NCBI GenBank assembly: GCA_008933995.1 | Contig: WARS01000013.1 | Span: 2,844,721-2,908,720, forward strand | DNA length: 64,000 nt | Reading direction: 5' to 3' | DNA from: Datnioides undecimradiatus | Taxonomy: Eukaryota > Chordata > Actinopteri > Lobotiformes > Datnioididae | Shown: one piece after another, positions 41,101 to 52,600 of the stretch | Numbering within the stretch: the first letter of the stretch is position 1 | How the letters are laid out: each line of letters starts with the position of its first letter | Notes under the pieces: model-generated | Databases searched by the model: none | Told to the model about the DNA's origin: nothing | The model's input: only the letters and a program-made list of their open reading frames with translations | Made by a program: the position numbers and the translations under genes

Positions 41101-43098
41101 TCCAAATCTTCAGGTTTACTATCCAGCAGTCCTTTAAAATAAATAAACAGGATATTATTACTAACCCGCTCCTGTCCCGCCGTGTCCCAGATCAGGAACT
41201 TGTGCAGCTCGTTTTGGTATTGCACTGTCTTGGTCATGAAGGATGCCCTGGTGAAGAGAAATGGCTTCTTAACTGATATCCAGTGTCACGCTGTAAAAAA
41301 TATTTCATTGATTTTGCAAAATACTGATCAGAAATACAGCTGCCACTGAAGCTTACAGGTTTTATTCCAACTCATTATCAAGAGTCTGAGACAGGAAGAA
41401 CAACACCCATGTTCATTTCCTCATAGAGCATCAGTTAGTTTACGATATCTTAAATTGTCTTCCAGCTTTACTAAACAGCGTCCCAAACAGGATTTACTTA
41501 CACTGTGTCAACTAGAGTCTGACCAGTTCTGTATTTTGAGGATGACATCAATACCATTTGGTTTTGATTCTAAATAAGTATAATAATATTTGTTAGAAAA
41601 TGTAAATAATTATATACCTGACAATATTCTGTGCACAAATCAGTGTTTGTCAGTGTAATAAAGAGGCTGAATTCAGTTTACCTCAGACATGTCTGCCATT
41701 TAGTTACTACAGAGTTGTGCTATTCATTGTATCTGCATCACCTTCATGTAACGACACAGATATGTCTGAGATCAGCCAAGATTGGTCAATACTATGGGCA
41801 TTGTCGTGATATTGGTTTGACTCAGGTACGAACTGATCATTTTATAAAATATGAAAAATGTTGACAGATACTAAAGTCCTGTCTGAAAACTGATTATTTA
41901 AGTTGACCCACAGCCCAAAGAAGGATTTTATTTATAATAACGTAAATAATATAAATATGACACAAAAAAGCTAACTGCTTTGTGCATCTGTGAAGATCTA
42001 CAGCATATATATCTACTTTTTAAGTGATGAATGCCAGATTGTAAGCGATTAATCTATGCGGTGATGATGACCTACAACAGGCCTAAACACAAACCAGTCT
42101 TACAGAGAATAAACATGACTTCAAGCTCGGGCAACAGCAGGAACTTACCCAATTGTTGGGTTAATGTTTGGGTCAAAGCTGTCCTCCACAAATCTCCAAA
42201 CAATGCTTGACTTTCCAACACCAGTGTCCTGCAGAGACAAAATAATGACAATGCTTGTTAAACACGCCCAGGAGCCATTACCAGAAGTACAATCAGAAGC
42301 ATAAGAAGCACATTCTCTGGCCAAATGCCCAGACACTATTGCTGTTTAGTGGAATCTTGTCCCTTCTGGCTCCTCGCGTACGCCTGCAACATTGTGATAG
42401 TTACACTTGTGTCAGTTTGACGGGGAAGTGGGTGTGTGCGAGTGTTACTTCAGGAAAGAACTGGTGTTATTCTGGTTCAGAACGCATCAAAAACAGCTTA
42501 TGCTCCTTTTATGAAACAGTCTGGACTGCTGTTCCAGTGACTGATGTTTGAAACTAGTGTGGGATTTCTTCATGGATTGTTTGTTCTACAAAATGTCAAA
42601 AATGGTGAATAATGGCCGGTCAAAATAAATCAGCAAACTCTCAGATTTGAAAAGCTTGACTAAGAAAACGTCTGGCAATTTCACTTGAAAACTGCACTAA
42701 ACAACTGATCGGTATTATTATTGATTTTGTATTAACTGAATAAGTAACCTGCTTATTAGTAGATGATAGAAATGAGTTGATTTGAGAGGAATGCTTCAGG
42801 AATGTATTAAAGGGATGCTGACATGCATAAATGCTACTACGTGGCTGATTTTACTGTTAAGGCAAAGGAAAAGGCAGCAACGGGGTTTGATAATGAAATC
42901 TGCGCATAATTGCAACACATTTAACTCAAGTAAACAGACCTGATCATTAGTATGGTTCAGACTGACGGATGAAGTGCGGCTCATTTGATGCCACAGGTAC
43001 AGTTAGATGTACAGGCTGAACGACAGACGTGCGTGTTAGGATAAAAATCGATGCTGACTTACCCCGAGGAGACAAACTTTTAATTCTCTCAGCGCCAT
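35159..43098 (-). CDS. rab22a: Rab22A small GTPase
   Basis: Seven coding exons on the minus strand: 43063-43098 (ATG), 42149-42228, 41166-41247, 37378-37449, 36849-36955, 36213-36322 and 35159-35256 (TGA). The sum is 585 nt, 194 residues, the same as human RAB22A. GTPase motifs are complete: P-loop GDTGVGKS (12-19), switch I around PTIG (36-39), DTAGQE with catalytic Gln64 (60-65), NKCD (118-121) and ETSAK (146-150). The C-terminus ends Cys-Cys (193-194) for geranylgeranylation. [14 protein letters not shown] identifies Rab22a rather than its paralogue Rab31. The hypervariable tail ([16 protein letters not shown]) differs from mammals, as usual for that segment. Known role: early and recycling endosome traffic, binding EEA1 and Rabex-5. 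It is transcribed divergently from ppp4r1l. Confidence 0.97.
37450..41165 (-). other. rab22a intron 3
   Basis: Intron of 3.7 kb between the exon ending GQER and the one starting FRALAP. It holds the second family A repeat (38310-38640) and a short G-run near 38181-38190. Several open frames of 70-130 codons at 39400-40313 overlap each other on both strands and show no protein character. Confidence 0.6.
38310..38640 (-). repeat. dispersed repeat family A, copy 2
   Basis: The reverse complement contains GGAAAAGTCATGGGATCGCC and CCAGTGGTTGCAGAGATATT, which align in order with 3130-3245. It is diverged and has no coding potential. Ends are approximate. Confidence 0.5.
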
Positions 43099-43659
43099 AT
43101 CGATCTCCTCTCTCTCAAAATGAGTTTGTGATGATGACCATTGACAGTTTTTTCCTCTGGCTACCTCTGATCTTGAATATTCGTCAGGTGGTCTAACGGT
43201 ATGTTCACGAACAACCTTACTTTATCGCGGTCAGAAGCTGCCAAATGCACATCTCAAGTTAGGTTATAACTCTTAATATTAGCGTTAAAACGTCAAGTAG
43301 TCCGTCGCGATTGCCATATTGTGATTATTGTAAACAGCTAGCTAGCTAACAGTGAAGTCGCCGAATCGCTCAGTCTCCATCTTGAACTACGGCGAGCGGT
43401 CACGTGACCGCTTCGGCTCTTTTTGTTTGGAGATACACAAAGCCCACAGGCTGTATTTATGCTCAGTTATGTCGAGTTTGTGCTCTAGCTGACAAACGGT
43501 GATCGGCCTAAGCTTTTTGTTTGGAATAGAATCAACCGGTGAATACCAGCATCAGGAAGTACTTTCAGGAAGTGCTTTGCTCCCTTGTTTGAGTGACAGC
43601 TGTGCGGTGGTGACAGCCCACACGGGACGGCAGCCCGCATAGCCGAGCCGATACTCAAG
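43099..43659. promoter_or_regulatory. bidirectional promoter of rab22a and ppp4r1l
   Basis: Only 561 bases separate the two divergent start codons, and this must include both 5' UTRs. The segment has several CpGs, a YY1-type word CCATCTTG at 43378-43385, GCCATATT at 43313-43320, a perfect 18-bp palindrome with a GTCACGTGAC E-box at its centre (43395-43412), and a CAAGATGGC word over the ppp4r1l start codon. No TATA box is evident. A shared promoter is inferred from geometry. Confidence 0.75.
43395..43412. promoter_or_regulatory. 18-bp palindrome containing CLEAR-type E-box
   Basis: AGCGGTCACGTGACCGCT is a perfect inverted repeat. Its core GTCACGTGAC (43399-43408) is the consensus bound by TFEB/TFE3/MITF at lysosomal genes; USF proteins bind closely related sites. 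It sits 297 bp upstream of the rab22a ATG and 248 bp upstream of the ppp4r1l ATG. The motif is seen; factor binding is inference. Confidence 0.6.
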
Positions 43660-46600
43660 ATGGCAGGTAATGCTACTTTTTAAACATTGTTTTTTCCATT
43701 ACTTTGGCGATGTGTTGGTACTTGTAAAGTGGTATTATGGTCTTCAAAGTCCATATTCACGAAATACAGGCTTCTACTTTACTGCATGTGTGGTATTCCC
43801 ATGCGAAGTGCTAGCTAAGGCGAGTCAAGTCAAGCGAAAGGGCTGGACAAGCCGTGTTAGCAAACTTAGCACTATTAGCCAGCTAGCTTACGAAACCCAC
43901 TCAGGGCTCTCGAAATGTTTGATTTTGAGGCCATATTTAAAGGTATAACCAACCAGAATGTAGATGTGAATTATCAAATTTCCACTCTCTGCTACTGCTA
44001 GAGATTATGGTGTGCACGTTGCCGTGTTTATTAACGAACTGTTGCCATAGCAAAGGCTAGCGAGTTGACCTAGCTAACGTTAGCCTAGTTGCTAAAGTCA
44101 TTTCCAGCCATAAGCTGATCAAATCCTTCTTTATACCGCAACAAAGGGGAGATGGTGTTCGTTGCCATCATGCACATGGAGGAGTAGTTAAACCAGTCCT
44201 GTCGTTATTCACTCCACGTACTAAACACCACATTTATTGTGTCTTTGAGAGACATGAGTTGTTTTTATACTTGGAGCACATTCCCTTGCTTGGCCGGCTG
44301 TAAACACTGGCATTAGCCGTCCCACCACATGCTTCTCCTTCTGGGACCTCTTCCTGTGCTCTGCTTTTGATTGTTGTGCTTAGAGTTTTTGTTTGAAATC
44401 TAGGGCTGGGTTGTATTGAAAACCAATCCCAATAGAAAGTCTTCTTGTAGTCACAGTGAGTCACCTTTACGTTGAGTCACCGAACCTAGGTGAGATCCAC
44501 ATAACTGGTCTCATCCAGGGACATTGAAGTGTCCCAGCAGCACAAACGGAAGTGATGTTACAGATGCATAGTATCGATGAGCAGCTTTGCAAAAGCAGAA
44601 CGCTATATACATATACGTATACATTATATAGAAAATTCAGCATGAGGAACAAAAATGAAAGGGACTAAATGCAATGAGACATACACTGCACATAAACAGA
44701 AGCTATAATAGTTATTGAGACAAAGTTAGCCCCAGATAAGTAGGAAAAATTAATAATTTCAAAATGCACCTGATGGAGTGGAGTCAGGACATGGGTAAGG
44801 AGATATATGTCTAGAAAAAACGTAGAGAAGATGCAAAGATAATAGTTGTAAAGTACCAGGACTCCTTACAGTTCTACAAGGACGGTTTCAACCCGAGGAA
44901 AACCTTCCTCAAATATAAACTGGCATAGAGGAAACGAAAGGTGTGCGTATACGTACACCATGACGACCAGTGATATCGAAATCATTTCATCAACACAGTC
45001 ACTCAGTCACGTGTACTTTTTGTGGATTCCATCACTAATACCAGTGAGGTTTTGTAGATGTGCACCACACTTGCTCAGCTTATTAAAACATAATTCAGTT
45101 AGAGAGTATTTGTATTTACTGATTTATTTTGAGTTCTTCGGACAATAAACCAACTATGTCTTGTGGTTGTGCCAAGTTTTCAGTCTTGCATAGGAAGCAG
45201 TCAGCAACACCACAGTGATTTATTGTCAATCCAAATGAAGGAGACTTTGTCCCTCCTTAGTCAGCCTGCAAACCTGCCAGCCCAGAGCTCCTTTCATTCA
45301 AAGGGGGAGTGGTGATGGCGCGTTGATGACATGTTTGCAACTACGGATTCCCCCCTAATTGCCTTATCCTTCCAGGTCTATCTTTATACTTTGAAGATGG
45401 CCATGACGATTTGGATGACTGTAAGTACTTCAGTTATTTTAATATGTTAAGCAAACCACACAAAACAATACCTGTATTAATGGATTAATATCTTGCAAAT
45501 ACTGTACGTGGAACTTTGTTTTCCCTCCAGTGAGCAGGGAGGTGTATCAAAGTGTCCTCTGTCTTGCCGGGTAACCCCGTTCACCCATGTGAAATTTAAC
45601 GCTGTCAACACTGTTTCAGGGTTTTACACCCTGCTATTATTAGCTGTTATACAAACCAACAGTCCCTGTTGTCAGCATTAGCTAGTAGGGTGAGACACCA
45701 TTTAGATCCAACTGCAAAACCGGTGTGTGCGCCTGTGGCTGGAACATTAAATGGAATAATCAGTTAGAGTTGAGCCTCCTCTGCTGTTTTCACACATTCG
45801 ACGTTATTAATTCTTGACATTTAGTCTGACTCAGTGTCTTCAACGTGGCACTGGTGACTCCTGTGGTGCATCTGTCAGTCCTCATTCAACTGTTTTGTTT
45901 TAATGGGCATAGCAGGCTGTATGCTTAAGAGATGGCTCCACTGGTTGCATGACTGTAAAATCAATGGTCTTTCTATCCCACAGTTGGATTTGATGACTAT
46001 GGCTCAGAGTGCGACGGCATCCGCATCACAGCCTTCCTTGATGCAGGACAAGACAACCTGACTCCTCTTGGGAGGCTAGAGAAGTATGCCTTCAGTGAGA
46101 ATGTGTTCAACAGGTAAGTGGAGGCGTGTGGTCAAGCTCTTGACACTCAAACATGACAAAAATGCTGCCAGAAAGACAACGGGATGGTCATGGGTATTTT
46201 GAGGTTTAGAAGATACAGTGTCAAACACTAAGGAATATAAACAAAAAGAGATTCATATTGTAGGACAGGAAACATTTAAGCCTGACATGCTACTTTAACC
46301 AGAACTGTGGTGACTCTTCATCAGTGTTCTCTGCTACAACCTCAGCTGTTGGCAGCTTGTTTTCAGAAACAGAGTTATTCAAAACGGCTGCTGTGACTGA
46401 GTTTGACAGTGAAGTTGTTTTTTTACGAGGGGTAAAACGCCATTTAAAACCGTCTTGCACGTGTGCAGACATGTCCTTGTGTTGATTTGTGTTGAAAGTG
46501 TTATGCCACCACACTGGGGTCTTAGCAACAAGGAAACAACTGCAGCTTAGTGAACCTTGTTATCAAGGAAACATCTGGCAAATGACACAGAGGTGTCACT

Positions 46601-49600
46601 TCTTAAAAAAACAGTGGTGAAAAGATATACACAGTATTCAAATGGACTCTTTTAAAGGATTCAAGCTTAAACTGTTCAGTGCTAATTCAGCTTTGTGTCT
46701 GGAAGTTTTCCTGGTCTGTCGTTGTCTTTAAAGGTGTGTAAACAAGAACACATGATTTGCAAGAAAATGATTGTTAAACTGTTCACTTACGGTTTGCTGA
46801 TTGCACTGAGACCATATCTAAAAGGTTTAACAGCCAGGGGAAACATGGCAACATTTTTTATTTGAAATTATTTTCTTCATAGCCATTATAGGAATTATAT
46901 GGAAATGCATCGAAAATTAACATTTGACCTGATCCGTAGTCATCTAAAGATGTTGTTTCATATGGCTGACTGTCTGCATTCCTGTGTATTTACTAATCAC
47001 ATACCTGCTTTTGCTCTGCAGTGTAGGAATGCCAAAAGACTTCATGTTAAGCCATGGTTGGATGGTACATGTCTGAACACAGGATTAGTTTGACGTTGCC
47101 AGTCTTAGATTTGTAGTGTTCCCAACTGAAGATCAACTGTAGTCCATTTCTATTTTTTGTGAGATTGGATTCTAAAACTGTTGCAAAGTGCTTTTTGATT
47201 GGTTAAATCATTTAATACTGCTCTGCTGTCTCCACACCAATTTGTTTAGTTCCTGTCCTTGTGCTTTTCATGCTCAGCTTTACAGGGTTCAAGCCCACCT
47301 GTCATTCCCAAGTACATGAGTGTAATGCACTTGACAGCTCTGTCTGCAGCGCAACTGTAGCATTCAGCACTTGTAGCTCTTGGCAGGCAGCCTACTGACT
47401 TGACGCTCCTGTTGCTTTCTAGGCAGATCGTGGCTCGCGGCCTGCTTGATGTGCTCCGAGAGTTCAGTGACAATGAAAATGACTTCATCAGTGTCATGGA
47501 AACAGTTGCCAGAATGTCAGAGGATGGAGGTAGATGCATTTTCTTTTTCATCCATTCAAATCTTATGTCTCAGCTGTTAAAACACAACACTTACTACACT
47601 GTAATGCACGTTATGTCCATCTGTACAGTAAGCGCTCTCTCTAACGTTTGTACTCAGAGCCCACAGTGCGAGCTGAACTGATGGAGCAGGTCCCCAACAT
47701 TGCCATGTTCTTACACGAGAGTCGGCCCAACTTCCCGGCAGCTTTCTCGAGATACTTGGTACCCATAGTAGTCCGATATCTCACTGATCCAAATAACCAG
47801 GTAGGTTTTGAATTTAACAGTCATTGCTGTTCAAGCAGGCAGTGCTTTTTGTCCTTCAATTAATGTGAGCTCCCTTTCTCCACTTTTTAGGAGGTGAGAG
47901 ATGTATTTATATAAGTTCAACAGTTATAGATTTTTTTTTTTCTTTTTATCCTCTCCAGGTGCGCAAGACCAGCCAAGCAGCACTGCTTGTTCTTTTGGAG
48001 CAGGGCCTCATCTCTAAAGCTGATATGGAGACCAAAGTTTGTCCAGTTCTGCTTGAACTCACAGAACCCAGCAGCGACGACGACTACAAAATTGAGGCTG
48101 TTGCTGTAAGAAATCTGCCTTGTGTATATATCATTTATCATTTAAGGAAAAGATTTAATAAAGACAAGAAAATATGAGCAGATACAGGTTTTAATGAAAT
48201 TTAGCCGAATACCACATGATACAAACTGCATCTGTTGTGGTTGAAATGATGAATGCCAGAGGTTGTTTTTGGATTTTAAACTGTAATTTCTCAAGTGTTA
48301 TACAATTGTCATTTTCAAAAATGTGTTAATTGAATTATTGAATCCCAAAGTAACAATAATAATATTGTTATATTTTAATGTCTTTTAGTGTTTCAGCCGT
48401 TCATTTTCTCAAATCAGGGTCTTCCTTTTGCAACACATTAACCTGCTTCCTCATCTTGTTCCCCACATGTCTTCTCTGGCAGATCATGTGTAAAGTGGTC
48501 ACCATGTTGAGCAAAGACACAGTGGAGCATCTGCTGTTGCCACGCTTCTGTGACCTGTGCAGCGATGCCAGACTCTTTCAAGTTCGCAAGGTAACGACCT
48601 CTGAACCACCTTGATGTCCAAGGGTCAGGATACTACGCGCGGTCCGACATCATTTATGATGAACGTACTAGTTGTTCTGTTTCAGGCTGCGGTCACAACG
48701 GGGCGAACCATTATTTAAGAGTAACTGTGTTTCCTCCGGACAAATTCAATAACAGGGCGAGCCGGCCCTAATTCTGTTTTGCGCATCTCCTCAGCCTACA
48801 CTACGCTGTTGTTTTCTGTGAGGAATGTTAATTCTCTGCTGTAACCAGTGCCAGTTGGGGAAGGGTATTAAGGAGTTGCAGAGGTGTTCAAGCATTGTGA
48901 ATGTTTTGAGCCCTTGTGAGTTTTTCCTGCCTCTGTGTAATCCTCCTTTTGTCTGAAGGTAAACTTTGAAGTTCAGTAATTTCTTCTGCTGCTTTTGCCC
49001 CGGAGCCAAAACAAGCTTGTGTGTGGAATACAACTTTCAACCCTAATTTAATGCCCTGAACATGAGAAGTATTGTATATGGAGTTTTTACTGTATTATTA
49101 AATAATTAAATTGTAACTTTTAATAGTCACATGTAATGATGATGTTAATGTTTCTACATGTCTTTGGAATTGGTGTCCATGTGAATGTGTGGCCAGTTCT
49201 CTGATGGTTCAAAATACACATGTATTATTTTAATGGAGTACTTAAACTTTGCCATGTTGTCATTGTGTTGTGTATCACAGGTCTGTGCAGCCAATTTCGG
49301 AGAGTTTTGCTCTATTGTGGGTCAGGAGGCCACAGAAAAACTACTGGTGAGAAGCTCTAAGACGTCTTTACCTTCAAGTGAAATTCCCGAAACCACAGCC
49401 CCATAAATGTCTTCATTATGACACGTAAAAGTTACCCATGGGAGTCCTTCAAGAATTTCTTTACTCCTATACATCCTAAACAATACATCACGTTAGCCGT
49501 GTTATAAGTTGCACCGACGTGGTTCTGTGTTTTTCTCCTAGATGCCCAAGTTCTTCGATCTGTGCTCGGACAGTCTGTGGGGCATCAGGAAAGCCTGCGC

Positions 49601-52600
49601 CGAGTGCTTCATGATGGTCTCCAATTCCACCTCCCCGGAGGTGCGACGTGCAAAACTGTCGCCCCTCTTCATCAGCCTCATCAGTGACCAGTCTCGCTGG
49701 GTGAGACACACACGAGTGAAAACTGTAGTTCATACGCTTGCATGTACGAGCACATTTATGTGCAACTTCCTCTGTACTATGATGAAAATAGAGCAGTTGC
49801 TTGCTTAGATCTTCACCACTGAATGTATCTTCTTGTTCCTGATTTTAGAGGACGTGCATTTATTTTGATTTAGACTACACTCGTTTGTTTTTTCATGTTC
49901 TCATACGTAAAATGTTAAAACAAGAAAGAAGCATTCAAAGGATCAAATGCATATGTCGAGAAATTGGTTGAAAACAAGTGGAGAGGGGCTTCATCCATGA
50001 GGCTTCACATGGAGCATAGCATTTATCACCCTTTGCACAGTTTGCTCACTCGGTCAAGAGCACACATACTCATCAGTGCAGACACCAGTGGACTATACAC
50101 AGAGCAGCGTGTGGTTCCACTTTATGTAAAATGCTCTATTTTAACTTGTATCTGGGTTTTAAAGTGGTGTCCTGTGCAATCAGGGTTCTGAGCAAACGAA
50201 GATGAGCTCTGGAGTTGTGCTCTGTTGTCATGATGAAACTGAAAGTTTCCTCTCCGTCATACTCTTCAGGTGCGACAGGCTGCCTTTCAGTCTCTGGGAC
50301 GTTTCATCTCCACCTTTGCCAACCCCTCCAGCACAGGCCTTCATTTCAGAGAAGACGGCGCCCTACTAGAGGTCCCCAGGTGTACACTGGACAGGTAGAA
50401 GCCTCACATTTATCGCCAGGGCAACAACTAACTAGTATTGACAGCTGTTGGTTTACTGCGATCATGTGCTTCTTTTAACTTTATTAAAATAATTTGGTTT
50501 CTTTTTCACGTGTAGCTTAAAGTATTTCATTTACTGACTGTTTGGGCATTATTACAAACAATATGCTGTGGCACCATAGGAAGATGAGCTTCAGTGTTGC
50601 ATCAGTGATCTGATGACTCCTGATCTTAACTCACTGGGTGTCATCTGGTCAGACCAGTTTTTGTTTTTGTTTAAAGGTTTATCTGCAGAAAAAGGGGAAC
50701 TGAAGGACGCGTTTTCCTGAATCCTTTTTATCTAAAAGCTAATGTTACCTCTGTGGGGATAGAACCAACAGTGGGGACATTTTCAAGTTTGGATGTAAGA
50801 GTTAACCCAAGTAATTCCAATTACAATGTTATGCATCTTCTCTCCCATTTTAGCGACTGCTCACTAAACTCTCTGAACTGCGTGGACATTAGTGGATGCC
50901 ACGCAGAAAGAACCATCACTCACACACCTCCCAATCAGGACGGTCGTGCCACACCGTCCCCAGAGCATGTGTCGACGGCAGACGGCGAGGAAATGCACAG
51001 CTTCGATGACAACAACACTTGTGTGCCCAGGGAGATGCGCGGCGGCTTCTCCCACGCGGCCTCAAACAGCAACACCAGCCCCACAACTACAAACAACGCT
51101 AAGAACGCAAAAGAAACTGAGCATATGGACGAGAACTTTAATTCTTTCCACTATTGGAGATCTCCTTTACCAGACATCAGCGGGGAACTGGAGATGCTAA
51201 ATTGTCAAACCTCAGTGGAAGTGATTGAGAAGGAGGAAAAGAAAGAGGAAGAGCAGGAACCTGATGATAACTGTCCCGATTCCAAGCCCAGTCCTGGAAA
51301 AGCAACAAGTGACCAGATCCAGAAGGTCTTGGACTGTTTGCAACCGCACCTGGATGATCCTGATGTTCAAGGTAGGTATACAAGAGCCAGAGTATGTCTG
51401 AGTAACTGTAGACTTTTGGCAGTTTATTGGCATGTTGAGTTAGATGTATGTCTGAATCTGCCGGCAGCTCAAGTCCAGGTGTTGTCAGCGGCTCTGAAGG
51501 CAGCTCAGCTCGACAGCCCAGCAGACGACAGCCCGACAGACGACAGCCCGACTGAATCCCAGCCAGAGGAGCAGCCTGAGAGCAACGCCGACAGCCCGTC
51601 TGAGGAGAGCAAGTCTCCAGAGGTTCAGTCAGAGGGTGAAGAGAGCCCCGCGGAAGAGGAGCAGACAGTGGAAACTCCTGCAGCCTTGGAGTCGAGCCCT
51701 GTCCAGGAGCAAGGAGACGAAGAGACACAGACAGAGCCCCTGGAAGAACACGAGGACCAGGAAGAGTCTCCTCCTCAGTCGCCTATTCTAGTATGAGACA
51801 GTTCTCATGTTTACAGTTTGTTGACTTAGCCGCTTCATTTCAAATGGTTGAACACATACTCTATACTCAGTAAACTAATATACCGGACTGAAGCTGGATT
51901 TATACTTGACGCAAGGGGTTAACAGGAGTTCTGCAACAGATGTCGACAGTGCAGGGTTTGATTTATGGCTCAGAATCTTCGGTGTGTTACAGGCTGCATC
52001 CTGCCCATTTCAGATCAGTGGGGGGGGGGAGTAGGAATACTGGAAAAGAAGAGCTCAGAAATCTGTGACCTAAGTGAAATAACCCGAACTCACAGAGAGT
52101 CACATCCCGGTTACCTGTTTCACTGTAGAACGGTTGACTAATGCCTTAAAATGACCGTGTTCCTGTTTTACTCACGCCGTTACAGAGCAGTGATTGCAGT
52201 AAGCAGGATTTTACAGTGACGACTCTGTGGATGTGTGTTACCGACCATTTTTCTTCCTTGACGTTGTCCTGACTCTCATCTGAAGCTTCTGGAGACGTTT
52301 TGCTGTCAAGTCAGCTAAAGTGCAGCCCACCGCCAGCATAAGCTCTGCAGCTACGCTGTAGCCTCTTAATGCTCAGCTATGAATCCAGCTTTACGTCTTG
52401 CGCCTCTACAGAGAGTTCAGCGGCGTGATGAGAAATTTTAGCGTCTTTGATGTGCACCGGGTTTGCTTGTTCCCTAAGTGTGGGTGTGGATTTGTGTTCA
52501 GGAGTCTGAACTAATCGAGAGCGTGGAGGAGGAGGGGAAGGAAGACTCTGCTCACAGCCCAGTGCCTGAGGATAAGCCTAAGATCCAGGTCAGTCAGCAC

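Noticed and set aside
51177-51728. 183-codon minus-strand open frame
   Set aside because: It is the antisense shadow of ppp4r1l exons 11 and 12, whose acidic repetitive coding leaves the opposite strand open.
50753-51796. Continuous 347-codon plus-strand open frame as a separate single-exon gene
   Set aside because: It runs through the acceptor at 50853, the in-frame 96-base intron and the donor at 51791; family resemblance shows it is two ppp4r1l exons.
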